The position numbers and the translations under genes are program-made. From assembly GCA_023460175.1 (NCBI GenBank), contig JAEWRC010000132.1, positions 16,866 through 80,865 on the forward strand: 64,000 bases of DNA, in the 5' to 3' direction. This stretch comes from Actinomycetes bacterium (lineage in GTDB: Bacteria > Actinomycetota > Actinomycetes > Mycobacteriales > Mycobacteriaceae). The notes under the pieces were generated by a model. It did not search any database. It saw only the letters and a program-made list of their open reading frames with translations, and was not told the origin of the DNA. Below, piece after piece: positions 34,726-42,124 of the stretch (its first letter is position 1; every line of letters starts with the position of its first letter).

Positions 34726-35925
34726 TCAGCTGGTCAGAACGGCTGTTACCAGCCGGTGCAGTTCCATGGCGATGCCGGGGCGGGCACGCATGCCCTGGGT
34801 CTGGGTGATGTCGGTGACCAGACCGATCGAGGCCTGCGCCAACAGCCTCGCGTGGTGCACCGACAGTTCCGGTCGGATCCCGACGATCGCGGCGACCCAC
34901 TCGTCGATGTATTCGCGCTCGCTGGTCCGGATCGCCTCTTGCGCGGGCTCGGGCAGATAGATCAGGTCGGCGGCCAGGACGGCCAGGATCGGTTGGTGCG
35001 GCCCCAGCGCCAACTCGATGAGCGTGCACGCGATGACATCGACGGCCTCCTGCGGTGTGCGGGCCGCCGGCAACCGGTGGTTGGTGACGTAGTGCAGACC
35101 CTCGGCGCCGCGGTGCAGCACCGCCTGCAACAACTCGGCCTTGCCGTTGAAGTACTGATAGAACGTGGCGATCGCGGTGTCCGACGCCGCGGCGATCTCC
35201 TCGATGCCGACCGCGTGGTAGCTCTGGGCGTGGAACAGTCGGGTGGCCGCGGCCAGGATGCGCTCGCGCCGGCCCGGCGGGCGTCGCAGGTAGATCGGCG
35301 GCGCCGAATCGGCGGTGGCGCCGTTCAATTCGCAGTCCAGGATGTTGGTGGCCATGGACTGCAGGATCGACTTGACCGTGGCGTCGTCGAGGCGTCGACG
35401 GATTGCCGAGACGCTCGAGTAGACGGCCAGCACGCTCCACGCCCGCAGCTCGGCGTCGCTGGCCGGCTGGTCGTGGTCGTCGAGCCCGAGAGCCTGCATC
35501 GTCAGTCGCAGAACCTGGTTGAGCTTCAGCCGGAACTGCTCCTGCTCGCTGTCGGGGAGTTGCCGTCGTTCCCGCTTCCACAGCAGGACTTCTTCGCGCT
35601 CGAGCACCAGATCCGCGAGTTCGGACAGGAACTGGGCGGAACGCTGCGCCGGGTCGAGGTCGGCGTCGGCCGCCCGCGCTCCGACTTCCTCGACGGCGCC
35701 GAGTTGTTCGGAGACCGCCTGGGCCAGGATGTCGTGCTTCTTGCGGAAATGCCGATACAGGGCGGGGCCGGTGAGCCCGACCGCCGAGGCGACGTCGTCC
35801 ATGCTGACGTTGTGGTAACCGCGCTCGGAGAACAACCGGGCCGCGGCCTGGGACAACTGCAGCTTGCGTACCGAACTCCGCGCGTGCTGGCGGACGGGCT
35901 GCGCCACTTGGCGTTCCTCCCTCAT
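34726..35925 (-). CDS. Tandem-domain TetR regulator (second copy type)
   Basis: A 399-aa regulator with two TetR helix-turn-helix units, at about residues 41-63 (SMDDVASAVGLTGPALYRHF) and 240-262 (GIEEIAAASDTAIATFYQYF), each followed by a helical ligand-binding part. It shares architecture with the Mce3R-like protein at 2674-3927 but is clearly a different protein. It follows the thiolase-MaoC genes on the same strand after a gap of about 100 bp. Its likely targets are the surrounding lipid genes, which share an operator-like motif. Confidence 0.88.
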   Translation of the reverse strand: MREERQVAQPVRQHARSSVRKLQLSQAAARLFSERGYHNVSMDDVASAVGLTGPALYRHFRKKHDILAQAVSEQLGAVEEVGARAADADLDPAQRSAQFLSELADLVLEREEVLLWKRERRQLPDSEQEQFRLKLNQVLRLTMQALGLDDHDQPASDAELRAWSVLAVYSSVSAIRRRLDDATVKSILQSMATNILDCELNGATADSAPPIYLRRPPGRRERILAAATRLFHAQSYHAVGIEEIAAASDTAIATFYQYFNGKAELLQAVLHRGAEGLHYVTNHRLPAARTPQEAVDVIACTLIELALGPHQPILAVLAADLIYLPEPAQEAIRTSEREYIDEWVAAIVGIRPELSVHHARLLAQASIGLVTDITQTQGMRARPGIAMELHRLVTAVLTS

Positions 35926-36027
35926 GTGCCGGTCGGCGGGTGTTCCGTGCCCGTCAGTGAAGCATGATTATAGGCGGGCACGTCCCGCGCCGCGCTGAGG
36001 TGAACGACGATCTGTGCGGCGCGGCGC

Positions 36028-36444
36028 TCAGGGGAGCGCGACGACGGCCTCGCCGGCCAGCGTGACCGTGCCGTCGGCCAGCGTGATCTTCACGTCCACG
36101 GTCGCGCGCTTCTCGCCGTCGACCTCGTCGACCGCGGTTACCGTTCCGGTGCAGGTCGGCTGGGCCAGCACCGGGGTGATCGCGGTGAATCGGGTGCTCA
36201 GCGAGCGCAACTGGGATTGTGGCACCCACGAGGTGACCAGCCGTCCCAGGTAGGCCATGGAGAGCATGCCGTGGGCGAAGACGTCCTCGAAGCCCGCGGC
36301 CTTGGCCGCGTCGATGTCGACGTGGATGGGGTTGTGGTCGCCCGAGGCGCCGGCGAACAGGGCCAACGTGGTGCGCGAGATCGGCGCCAGCTCCAACGGC
36401 GGGAGTTCGGTGCCAACCTGGATTTCGGCGATGTCGGTGCTCAC
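36028..36444 (-). CDS. MaoC-like hydratase, catalytic subunit type
   Basis: A 138-aa hot-dog-fold protein. The hydratase-2 motif is complete: AGASGDHNPIHVD with Asp36 and His41 in the same places as in HadB. Such proteins hydrate enoyl-CoA or enoyl-ACP substrates. Its start overlaps the stop of the upstream 149-aa MaoC gene by four bases, so the two probably form a heterodimer in the way HadA/HadB do. Confidence 0.88.
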   Translation of the reverse strand: MSTDIAEIQVGTELPPLELAPISRTTLALFAGASGDHNPIHVDIDAAKAAGFEDVFAHGMLSMAYLGRLVTSWVPQSQLRSLSTRFTAITPVLAQPTCTGTVTAVDEVDGEKRATVDVKITLADGTVTLAGEAVVALP

Positions 36445-36890
36445 GAGGGCGCTCCATTTCGAATGACGGACACGCTTTCCATCTCGGCGACCAAATCGTC
36501 GCCCGAGGTCAGCTGTGAACGGCGAACCAGAAATTCCAAGGCGCCGTTGCGTTTCGAGTAGTAGTCGGTGAACTCCGCGCGCAATGACAGCGTGTCGCCG
36601 GCGTGCACCGGCCGGTGATAGGTGAACCGCTGCTCGCCGTGCAGCACGGCCGACACGTCGACCCCGTTGGCCTCGAGCACGCCCAGGGTGTCGGAGTGCT
36701 CGAGGTCGATGCCGAACACGAAGGTGGGCGGCGCCAGCAGATCGGGGTGCCCGGCCGCGCGGGCCGCCTCGACGTCGGAGTAGACCGGATCGGTCTCACC
36801 GATCGCCTTGGCGAACATGGCAACTCGACCGCGTTCGATGTCGACGGTGCTCTCGGGCCACTGGTAGCCCTTCAGGGATTCGGCGCTCAT
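36441..36890 (-). CDS. MaoC-like / FAS1-dehydratase-region protein, non-catalytic subunit type
   Basis: A 149-aa hot-dog protein of the HadA-like N-terminal dehydratase kind (ERGRVAMFAKAIGETDPVYS, LLAPPTFVFG, FTYHRPVHAGDTL). It lacks the Asp-His catalytic motif seen in its partner and probably binds the acyl chain. It overlaps both neighbours by four bases (ATGA). The thiolase-MaoC-MaoC order resembles ltp2-chsH1/chsH2 of sterol side-chain degradation. Confidence 0.85.
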   Translation of the reverse strand: MSAESLKGYQWPESTVDIERGRVAMFAKAIGETDPVYSDVEAARAAGHPDLLAPPTFVFGIDLEHSDTLGVLEANGVDVSAVLHGEQRFTYHRPVHAGDTLSLRAEFTDYYSKRNGALEFLVRRSQLTSGDDLVAEMESVSVIRNGAPS

Positions 36891-38080
36891 CGGGCTCCCG
36901 CCTTCTCGTAGAGGGTGACCACGCAGGCGCCGCCGAGGCCGAGGTTGTGCTGCAACGCGAGGGTGGCGCCCTCGACCTGGCGATCGCCGGCCTGGCCGCG
37001 CAGCTGCCACACCAGTTCGGCGCACTGCGCCAAGCCGGTGGCGCCGAGCGGATGGCCCTTCGACAGCAGCCCGCCGGACGGGTTGGTGACCACGCGTCCG
37101 CCGTAGGTGTTGTCGCCGTCGAGGATGAACTTCTCGGCCGTGCCCTCCGGGGTGAGCCCCAGTCCCTCGTAGGTGATCAGCTCGTTGGTGGTGAAGCAGT
37201 CGTGCAGTTCGACCACCGGAATGTCTTCGGGCCCAACGCCGCCGGCCTCGTAGACCTCGCTGGCGGCCTTGGCGGTCATGTCGTACCCGACGACGCGGCG
37301 CATGTCCTCGCCGTTGAACGCCCCGGGCAGGTCGGTGACCAGGGACTGCGCCCGGATCCGGACGGCGCCGTCGATGCCATGGGCTGCGGCGAACTCCTCG
37401 CTGCAGACGACGGCCGCGGCCGCGCCGCAGGTGGGCGGGCAGCACTGCAGGCGGGTCAGCGGTCCCCAGATCTGCGGCGAGGACATCACTTCCTCGAGCT
37501 CGACCGGGGTGCGGAACACAGCGAAGGGGTTGTTGGCCGCGTGCTTACGCGCCTTGACCGAGATGCGGCCGAAGGTCTCGGGCTTGGTGCCGAAACGCTC
37601 CATGTGCGCGACGCCGGCGCCACCGAACAGCTGCGCGGCCATCGGTGCCTGCGGGTCGGCGCCGGGCTGACCGAGTGCGACCTCCTCGAACTTGCCGGTG
37701 GAACTCGGACGGTCGTCCCACACCGCGGCGAGTGCGCCGGGGCGCATCTGCTCGAAGCCCAGGGCCAGCACGCAGTCGGCGACGCCGGAGGCCACGGCCT
37801 GCCGGGCCAGCCACAGCGCCGACGAGCCGGTGGAGCAGTTGTTGTTGACGTTCACCATCGGGATGCCGGAGAGGCCGAGGTGGTAGAGCGCGGCCTGACC
37901 CGAGGTCGAGTCGCCGTAGACGTAGCCGACGTAGGCCTGGTTGATCTTGGCGTAGTCCACGCCCGCATCGGCCAGCGCGGCCTTGGCGGCCTGGGCTCCC
38001 ATCGCCTGGTAGTCCTGGCTCTTGCCGGGTTTGGCGAAGGGCGTCATCCCGACTCCCGCGACGCAAACGGTGTTCTGCAT
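36887..38080 (-). CDS. Thiolase-like lipid-transfer protein (SCP2-thiolase type)
   Basis: A 397-aa thiolase-fold protein. The active-site Cys82 lies in VNVNNNCSTGSSALWLA, with a His in VELHDCFTTNEL and a C-terminal GHPLGATGLAQCAEL. The family includes retro-aldolases and thiolases of sterol and fatty acid breakdown. It is the first gene of a four-gene unit, with a GAGG ribosome binding site and the operator-like motif 20 bp upstream. The precise reaction is not settled by sequence. Confidence 0.88.
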   Translation of the reverse strand: MQNTVCVAGVGMTPFAKPGKSQDYQAMGAQAAKAALADAGVDYAKINQAYVGYVYGDSTSGQAALYHLGLSGIPMVNVNNNCSTGSSALWLARQAVASGVADCVLALGFEQMRPGALAAVWDDRPSSTGKFEEVALGQPGADPQAPMAAQLFGGAGVAHMERFGTKPETFGRISVKARKHAANNPFAVFRTPVELEEVMSSPQIWGPLTRLQCCPPTCGAAAAVVCSEEFAAAHGIDGAVRIRAQSLVTDLPGAFNGEDMRRVVGYDMTAKAASEVYEAGGVGPEDIPVVELHDCFTTNELITYEGLGLTPEGTAEKFILDGDNTYGGRVVTNPSGGLLSKGHPLGATGLAQCAELVWQLRGQAGDRQVEGATLALQHNLGLGGACVVTLYEKAGAR

Positions 38081-38100
38081 TTCTACCTCGTCCGATCTTG

Positions 38101-38118
38101 ACTAGAATTGAAACTAAC
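38101..38118. promoter_or_regulatory. Operator-like motif before the thiolase gene
   Basis: On the minus strand GTTAGTTTCAATTCTAGT ends 20 bp before the thiolase ATG. It agrees at 15 of 18 positions with the motif at 33667-33684, although the two promoters are otherwise unrelated. Confidence 0.5.
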
Positions 38119-38208
38119 TATATGGGCTTATGCGGCTTTACTGCAACCGGTCCGTTGTCTCAGATGCCGGTATAGGAAATAACTGGGCGCGCGGCAGCGG
38201 CGGGTTCG

Positions 38209-39003
38209 TCAGCGGGCCGGTTGCGGGTCGGCGTCCGGCTGGGTGGCCCGCTCGAAGTGCGCGTACACATTCGGGTAGCGCATCATGTGGGCGCCGCCGT
38301 TGAGATCGAGGACCTCGCCGGTGATCCATTGCGCCCGAGCCAGATACAGCACCGCCTCGGCGATGTCCTCCGGCGTGCCCGGCCGACCCAGCGGGATGTT
38401 CTCCACATACTCGGACTCCACGCCGTCGACGCCCATGGCGCCCGACGTCAGTGGGGTGTGCACCAGGCCCGGGGCCACGGCGTTGACCCGGATCCGTGGG
38501 GCCAGCTCGAGCGCCGCGACCTGCGTCAGCATCGACAGGCCCGCCTTGGCGGAGCAGTAGGCGCTCATCCCGACGGCGGGCTGGCGGGCGTTCAGTGAGG
38601 TCAGCGTGACGATGGCGCCGCCGTCGACGAGGTGACGCCCCGCCTGCTGGATGACGAGGAAGGCGCCGCTCAGGCAGACGTCCACCACGCGGCGGAACTT
38701 GGCGACGGGCAGATCGGTCACCAGGCCGAGCGTGGTGATGCCGGGGCAGTGGACCACGGTGTCGATGCTCGCGGCGTGCTGAATGGCCTGCTCGAACATC
38801 TCGGCAACGCTGGCCTCGTCGGCGACATCCACCCTCAGCGCCGCGTGCCCGTCGCCGGGCAGTTGCTCCACGACGGTCTGTGCACCCTCGGTGTTGCGGT
38901 CGGCCACGATCACGGTCTTGCCCTCGCGGGCCATGGTCTGGGCGATCGCCGCCCCGATGCCCGATGCTCCGCCCACCACGATGGCGCAGGACTGCTCGCT
39001 CAC
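38209..39003 (-). CDS. Short-chain dehydrogenase/reductase
   Basis: A 264-aa classical SDR with the cofactor motif GGASGIG at about residues 11-17, an ADRN segment that suggests NAD preference, and catalytic Ser and YCSAK. The GTG start at 39003 is preceded by GAGGGAG. It reads toward the thiolase operon and probably belongs to the same catabolic cluster. The substrate is unknown. Confidence 0.88.
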   Translation of the reverse strand: MSEQSCAIVVGGASGIGAAIAQTMAREGKTVIVADRNTEGAQTVVEQLPGDGHAALRVDVADEASVAEMFEQAIQHAASIDTVVHCPGITTLGLVTDLPVAKFRRVVDVCLSGAFLVIQQAGRHLVDGGAIVTLTSLNARQPAVGMSAYCSAKAGLSMLTQVAALELAPRIRVNAVAPGLVHTPLTSGAMGVDGVESEYVENIPLGRPGTPEDIAEAVLYLARAQWITGEVLDLNGGAHMMRYPNVYAHFERATQPDADPQPAR

Positions 39004-39107
39004 GGCTGCTCCCTCTGTTCGATGACTGTTTCGACGACTTGCTCGATCACTGCCGTCGTGCGAACCGGGAACGTGCGTGCGCGACGTGGCCGGCCCCGAC
39101 CCGATCT

Positions 39108-39125
39108 GTTAATTCTGATTCTATC
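39108..39125. promoter_or_regulatory. Weaker copy of the operator-like motif, upstream of the 38209-39003 SDR
   Basis: GTTAATTCTGATTCTATC agrees with the thiolase-promoter motif at 12 of 18 positions and lies about 105 bp before the SDR start. It may be a third, weaker site of the same regulator. Confidence 0.3.
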
Positions 39126-39241
39126 AGTGACGGCCAGTCGGTGTGACGTCTCACCGTGAGGAACGGCGCATACCTTGTGCAACGGGGCACGGCGAACAAT
39201 CGTGATTATGGTGTTCGGACGCTAGGCGGGGGTCGCCGCCG

Positions 39242-39925
39242 TCACTGCACGCGGAGGCCGGTGACCGCGAAACGTTCCACTTCGGCGACATGGCCGCCCG
39301 TCGAGACGACCACCGTGATGGTGCCCGGTCGGGGTGCGTGGGTCATGGTCACCTGCGCCGACCACGGCTGGTCCTGACCGCCGGCCGGTAAGCAGCAGTA
39401 GTCGCCGAGCGCGCGGTCCTGGCCGGACTGGCGGATCTGCAGGTGCAGGCTCTCGTCGATGCCGGTGATCCGGCCGCCGGCCTGGACGGCGTCGCGTACC
39501 AAGCTGCCGTACGGCGGTGTCTCGAGGGTGAGCACCGCGTCGCGGGTGCCCACCACCTCCCATGGTGCATCGGCGGCAGATCCGAACCGGGCCAGGTGGA
39601 CCGTCGCGGCCGTGGCGACCCGGTCGTCGGGCAGGCGATAGCCGACGTCGACCCAGGCCTCGTCGTCGTCCTCGGTGACCTCGATGGCCTGGTCGATCTC
39701 GTTGAATCCCAGGAAATCCCGCGTGAACGCCAGCGCGGTGGCGCCGGGGTCGGCGTGCCAGTCGGCCGACGATCGGTGCGCCTCCTGCTCGCTGGCGAAC
39801 GGCCAGAGCGGTTGATGGCCAAATGCGAATTCATCGGCCGGTGCCGGCCCGACGGGTGCTCCGGCGCAGGAGGTCAGCGTCAGCGCACAGATCGCGCCGG
39901 CAATCCACCGGATGATGGGGGACAT
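39242..39925 (-). CDS. Putative lipoprotein, unknown function
   Basis: A 227-aa exported protein with a signal sequence ending in a lipobox LTSC (Cys20). The mature part is acidic (VTEDDDEAWVDVGYRLPDDR) with two adjacent cysteines (YCCLPAG) and a beta-rich end. It is expected to be anchored in the cell envelope. No family recognised. The gene diverges from the UsfY-like gene across a region with a CRP box. Confidence 0.75.
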   Translation of the reverse strand: MSPIIRWIAGAICALTLTSCAGAPVGPAPADEFAFGHQPLWPFASEQEAHRSSADWHADPGATALAFTRDFLGFNEIDQAIEVTEDDDEAWVDVGYRLPDDRVATAATVHLARFGSAADAPWEVVGTRDAVLTLETPPYGSLVRDAVQAGGRITGIDESLHLQIRQSGQDRALGDYCCLPAGGQDQPWSAQVTMTHAPRPGTITVVVSTGGHVAEVERFAVTGLRVQ

Positions 39926-40026
39926 GGCAGCTGATGATGGTTCGGCAACCGCCGATGTGCAACCGCCGATGTGCAACCGCGTAGCGAGACGCGGATCTGC
40001 GTAGGAAAGTGCACAGTCGCTCGATA

Positions 40027-40042
40027 TGTGATATAGGTCACA
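40027..40042. promoter_or_regulatory. Perfect CRP-type binding site
   Basis: TGTGATATAGGTCACA is an exact TGTGA-N6-TCACA palindrome, the consensus of mycobacterial Crp (Rv3676-type) and E. coli CRP. It lies 44 bp before the UsfY-like start and about 100 bp before the divergent lipoprotein start. Confidence 0.7.
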
Positions 40043-40085
40043 GCCGGCGTATCCTGGGGTCATCTCTGCAATGAAGGGAGGCGCG

Positions 40086-40397
40086 ATGAAGGGCGCACAT
40101 TGGGACCCCATCGATCACTCCCGGACCACCCAGCCGCACGCCGGTGAATCGTTCATCGACACGCTGTGGTGGCCCGGGCTGCTCCTGCTGGGGATCGGCA
40201 CCGTGCTCATCGCTTGCACCGTGGCGGCGTCGGCGTATGGCAACAGCGGTCTGTCGTTGACCCTCGCGCTGATCGCCGGAGCCATCGTCACCGCGGGCAC
40301 GTTGTTGATCACCCTGGAGCACCGTCGGGTCAACCGCGTCGAGCGGCGCTGGCAGGCCGAGCACGCGGACCGGATGCCGCACCTGCGCGCCGGCTAG
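40086..40397 (+). CDS. Small UsfY-like membrane protein
   Basis: A 103-aa protein with a hydrophilic start (DPIDHSRTTQPHAGESFIDT), two membrane helices (about residues 26-46 and 54-74) and a basic end (EHRRVNRVERRW). The pattern resembles UsfY, a small protein encoded near sigF in mycobacteria, though no sigF genes are here. ATG 40086 is chosen for its GGGAGG at six bases; ATG 40071 is in frame upstream. Likely stress or cAMP regulated, judging from the CRP box. Confidence 0.7.
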   Translation: MKGAHWDPIDHSRTTQPHAGESFIDTLWWPGLLLLGIGTVLIACTVAASAYGNSGLSLTLALIAGAIVTAGTLLITLEHRRVNRVERRWQAEHADRMPHLRAG

Positions 40398-40565
40398 ACC
40401 CGGCGCGACGCACGGGTAACCGCATTCTCACAGCTGGCCACCTGCGGCGCTGTCACCTGCGGAAATAGCTTAGCCGACCTTACATATCGGTTTGGCGGTG
40501 TCACTGTGCTTTATCCCACACGAGGCTCTACACTGTGGTCCACGCCATAAGTGAAGGGGAATGCA

Positions 40566-40790
40566 ATGGTCGGATTTGATGACGGCCCGGTGGGACAGTC
40601 CAAGAAGGCGCTGCCGCCCGCCGCGGGTGGGTCCATCAGCGGCCACCGCGCTCTGCTTGCGGTGTTGTTGTTCGTCATCGGCGTCGCCGTCGTCACCGGC
40701 GTCGCGGTGGCCGTGATGAGTGGGCAGGTCGCCGTCGCGATCGCCATCGGACTGGTCGGTGCGGCCTTCTTCAGCCGAGTGGGCGCCTGA
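40566..40790 (+). CDS. Small membrane protein, unknown
   Basis: A 74-aa protein with a soluble N-terminus of about 25 residues (VGFDDGPVGQSKKALPPAAG) and two predicted helices (about 29-51 and 53-70). AAGGGG lies about seven bases before ATG 40566. A TACACT hexamer at about 40528-40533 may be its -10. Function unknown. Confidence 0.6.
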   Translation: MVGFDDGPVGQSKKALPPAAGGSISGHRALLAVLLFVIGVAVVTGVAVAVMSGQVAVAIAIGLVGAAFFSRVGA

Positions 40791-40795
40791 GGCGC

Positions 40796-41128
40796 TCAGT
40801 CCGGCAGTGATTCCCGGATCTCCGGCGTCGCCTCGTCGGTGATGTCGGCGAACTCTGGGTGCTTGTCGACGTAGCTCGCGACCATGCTGCAGACCGCGAC
40901 GATGCGGGTGTCTTCGTCGCGGGTGGCCGCCAGCGCCGCACCGATCAGCAGCGTCGCCAGGCCCCGGCCCTGGTATTCGTCGCTGACGACGGTATGGAAG
41001 AACACTCGCCGCCCGTCTCGTTCGACGTATTCGGCGTAGCCCGCCTCGGCGCCGTCGACGCCGACGGTGAACCGATCGGATTTCTTCGCGACCTCGACGG
41101 GTGCGCCGGTCTTGTCGGTGAGAGTCAT
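40796..41128 (-). CDS. GNAT-family N-acetyltransferase (YidJ/YjdJ type)
   Basis: A 110-aa minimal GNAT. The acetyl-CoA motif DEYQGRGLATLLIGAALAAT (Q-x-x-G-x-G/A) is clear, and the protein ends with the short YVDKHPEF motif typical of this small subfamily. The start overlaps the pirin stop by four bases, so the two are co-translated. The substrate is unknown. Confidence 0.88.
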   Translation of the reverse strand: MTLTDKTGAPVEVAKKSDRFTVGVDGAEAGYAEYVERDGRRVFFHTVVSDEYQGRGLATLLIGAALAATRDEDTRIVAVCSMVASYVDKHPEFADITDEATPEIRESLPD

Positions 41129-42108
41129 GAAAGGCCCTTTCGCTTCGGTTGTTGTCGTGGTTTGAGCCTGGTGGTCGGCAGCGGGGGAGCCGGAATCCGG
41201 TCCAGCTCACCCTGATACCCGTGCACCGCGCCGAACCGCGCGGACTGGGCCTGCCACTGCGCGCGGTATTCGACGATCTCCTCGTGGGTGCGTCCGACGA
41301 AGTTCCACCACATCAGCAGTTCCTCGGTGAACGGTGGGCCGCCGAGCAGGATGGCCCGCGCGCTGTCGGGGCCGGTGTTGGTCAACGTCAGCGTGGTTTC
41401 GCCGACGCCCTGATAGGCCAACTCGTGTGGCGCCACGGCAGAATCGGCGACATCGAGCGTGCCGGTGTCGATCAGGACGGCGTGCTCGAACCCCGGGTCG
41501 ATGTCCAGCCGCACCGACCCGCCGGCGGGCAGGTCGATCTGCGCGCCCAGCAGCGGCGTCGGGGTCCGGACCGGCGACCCCGCACCGGCCAGCGACCCCA
41601 GGAACACCATCAGCCCCGCGTCACCCGCCGCGGTGGGCTCCGGTGCGAAGTGGTCGAAACCGCGGTCGCCGTGGCGCGCCACCTCCGGTTGCGCGAACCA
41701 CAACTGGACGCCGTGCAGGACGCTTGTCGCCGGTGTGGACACCTCGGAGTGGCAGATGCCGGCGCCGGCCGTCATCAGGTTGAGCTCCCCCGGGCGCACC
41801 ATCGCGTGCACGCCGTCGGAGTCGCGGTGCTCGATCTCTCCGCTGAAAAGCCAACTGACCGTGGCTAATCCGGTGTGCGGATGTGGTGCGACGTCCATGC
41901 CGGGCCGGGTCCGGACATCCTCGGGGCCGTAGTGGTCCGCGAAGCACCAGGCACCCACCATCGAGCGTTGCCGCTGCGGCAGTGTGCGGTTGACGCGCAT
42001 CGCCCGTGGGCCGCCGAGCGGCACATCGCGGGGCGTGAGGATCTCGATGCGCTCGGAAGGCCCCGCCGCGCAATCGATTTCCGCGGGTTCGACTTCCAGA
42101 TTGCTCAC
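41125..42108 (-). CDS. Pirin family protein
   Basis: A 327-aa bicupin. The metal-binding motif HPHTGLATVSWLF is near residues 76-88, with GELNLMTAGAGICHSE following it. Bacterial pirins can act as quercetinases or regulate metabolic enzymes. It lies 16 bp downstream of the P-type ATPase gene on the same strand and overlaps the GNAT gene, making a three-gene run. Confidence 0.9.
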   Translation of the reverse strand: MSNLEVEPAEIDCAAGPSERIEILTPRDVPLGGPRAMRVNRTLPQRQRSMVGAWCFADHYGPEDVRTRPGMDVAPHPHTGLATVSWLFSGEIEHRDSDGVHAMVRPGELNLMTAGAGICHSEVSTPATSVLHGVQLWFAQPEVARHGDRGFDHFAPEPTAAGDAGLMVFLGSLAGAGSPVRTPTPLLGAQIDLPAGGSVRLDIDPGFEHAVLIDTGTLDVADSAVAPHELAYQGVGETTLTLTNTGPDSARAILLGGPPFTEELLMWWNFVGRTHEEIVEYRAQWQAQSARFGAVHGYQGELDRIPAPPLPTTRLKPRQQPKRKGLS

Positions 42109-42124
42109 GGTTCCTCCCGGCGAC

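Noticed and set aside
40000..40085. SigF promoter for the UsfY-like gene
   Set aside because: No GGTTT-N-GGGTAT-type pair could be found; only the CRP box is convincing.
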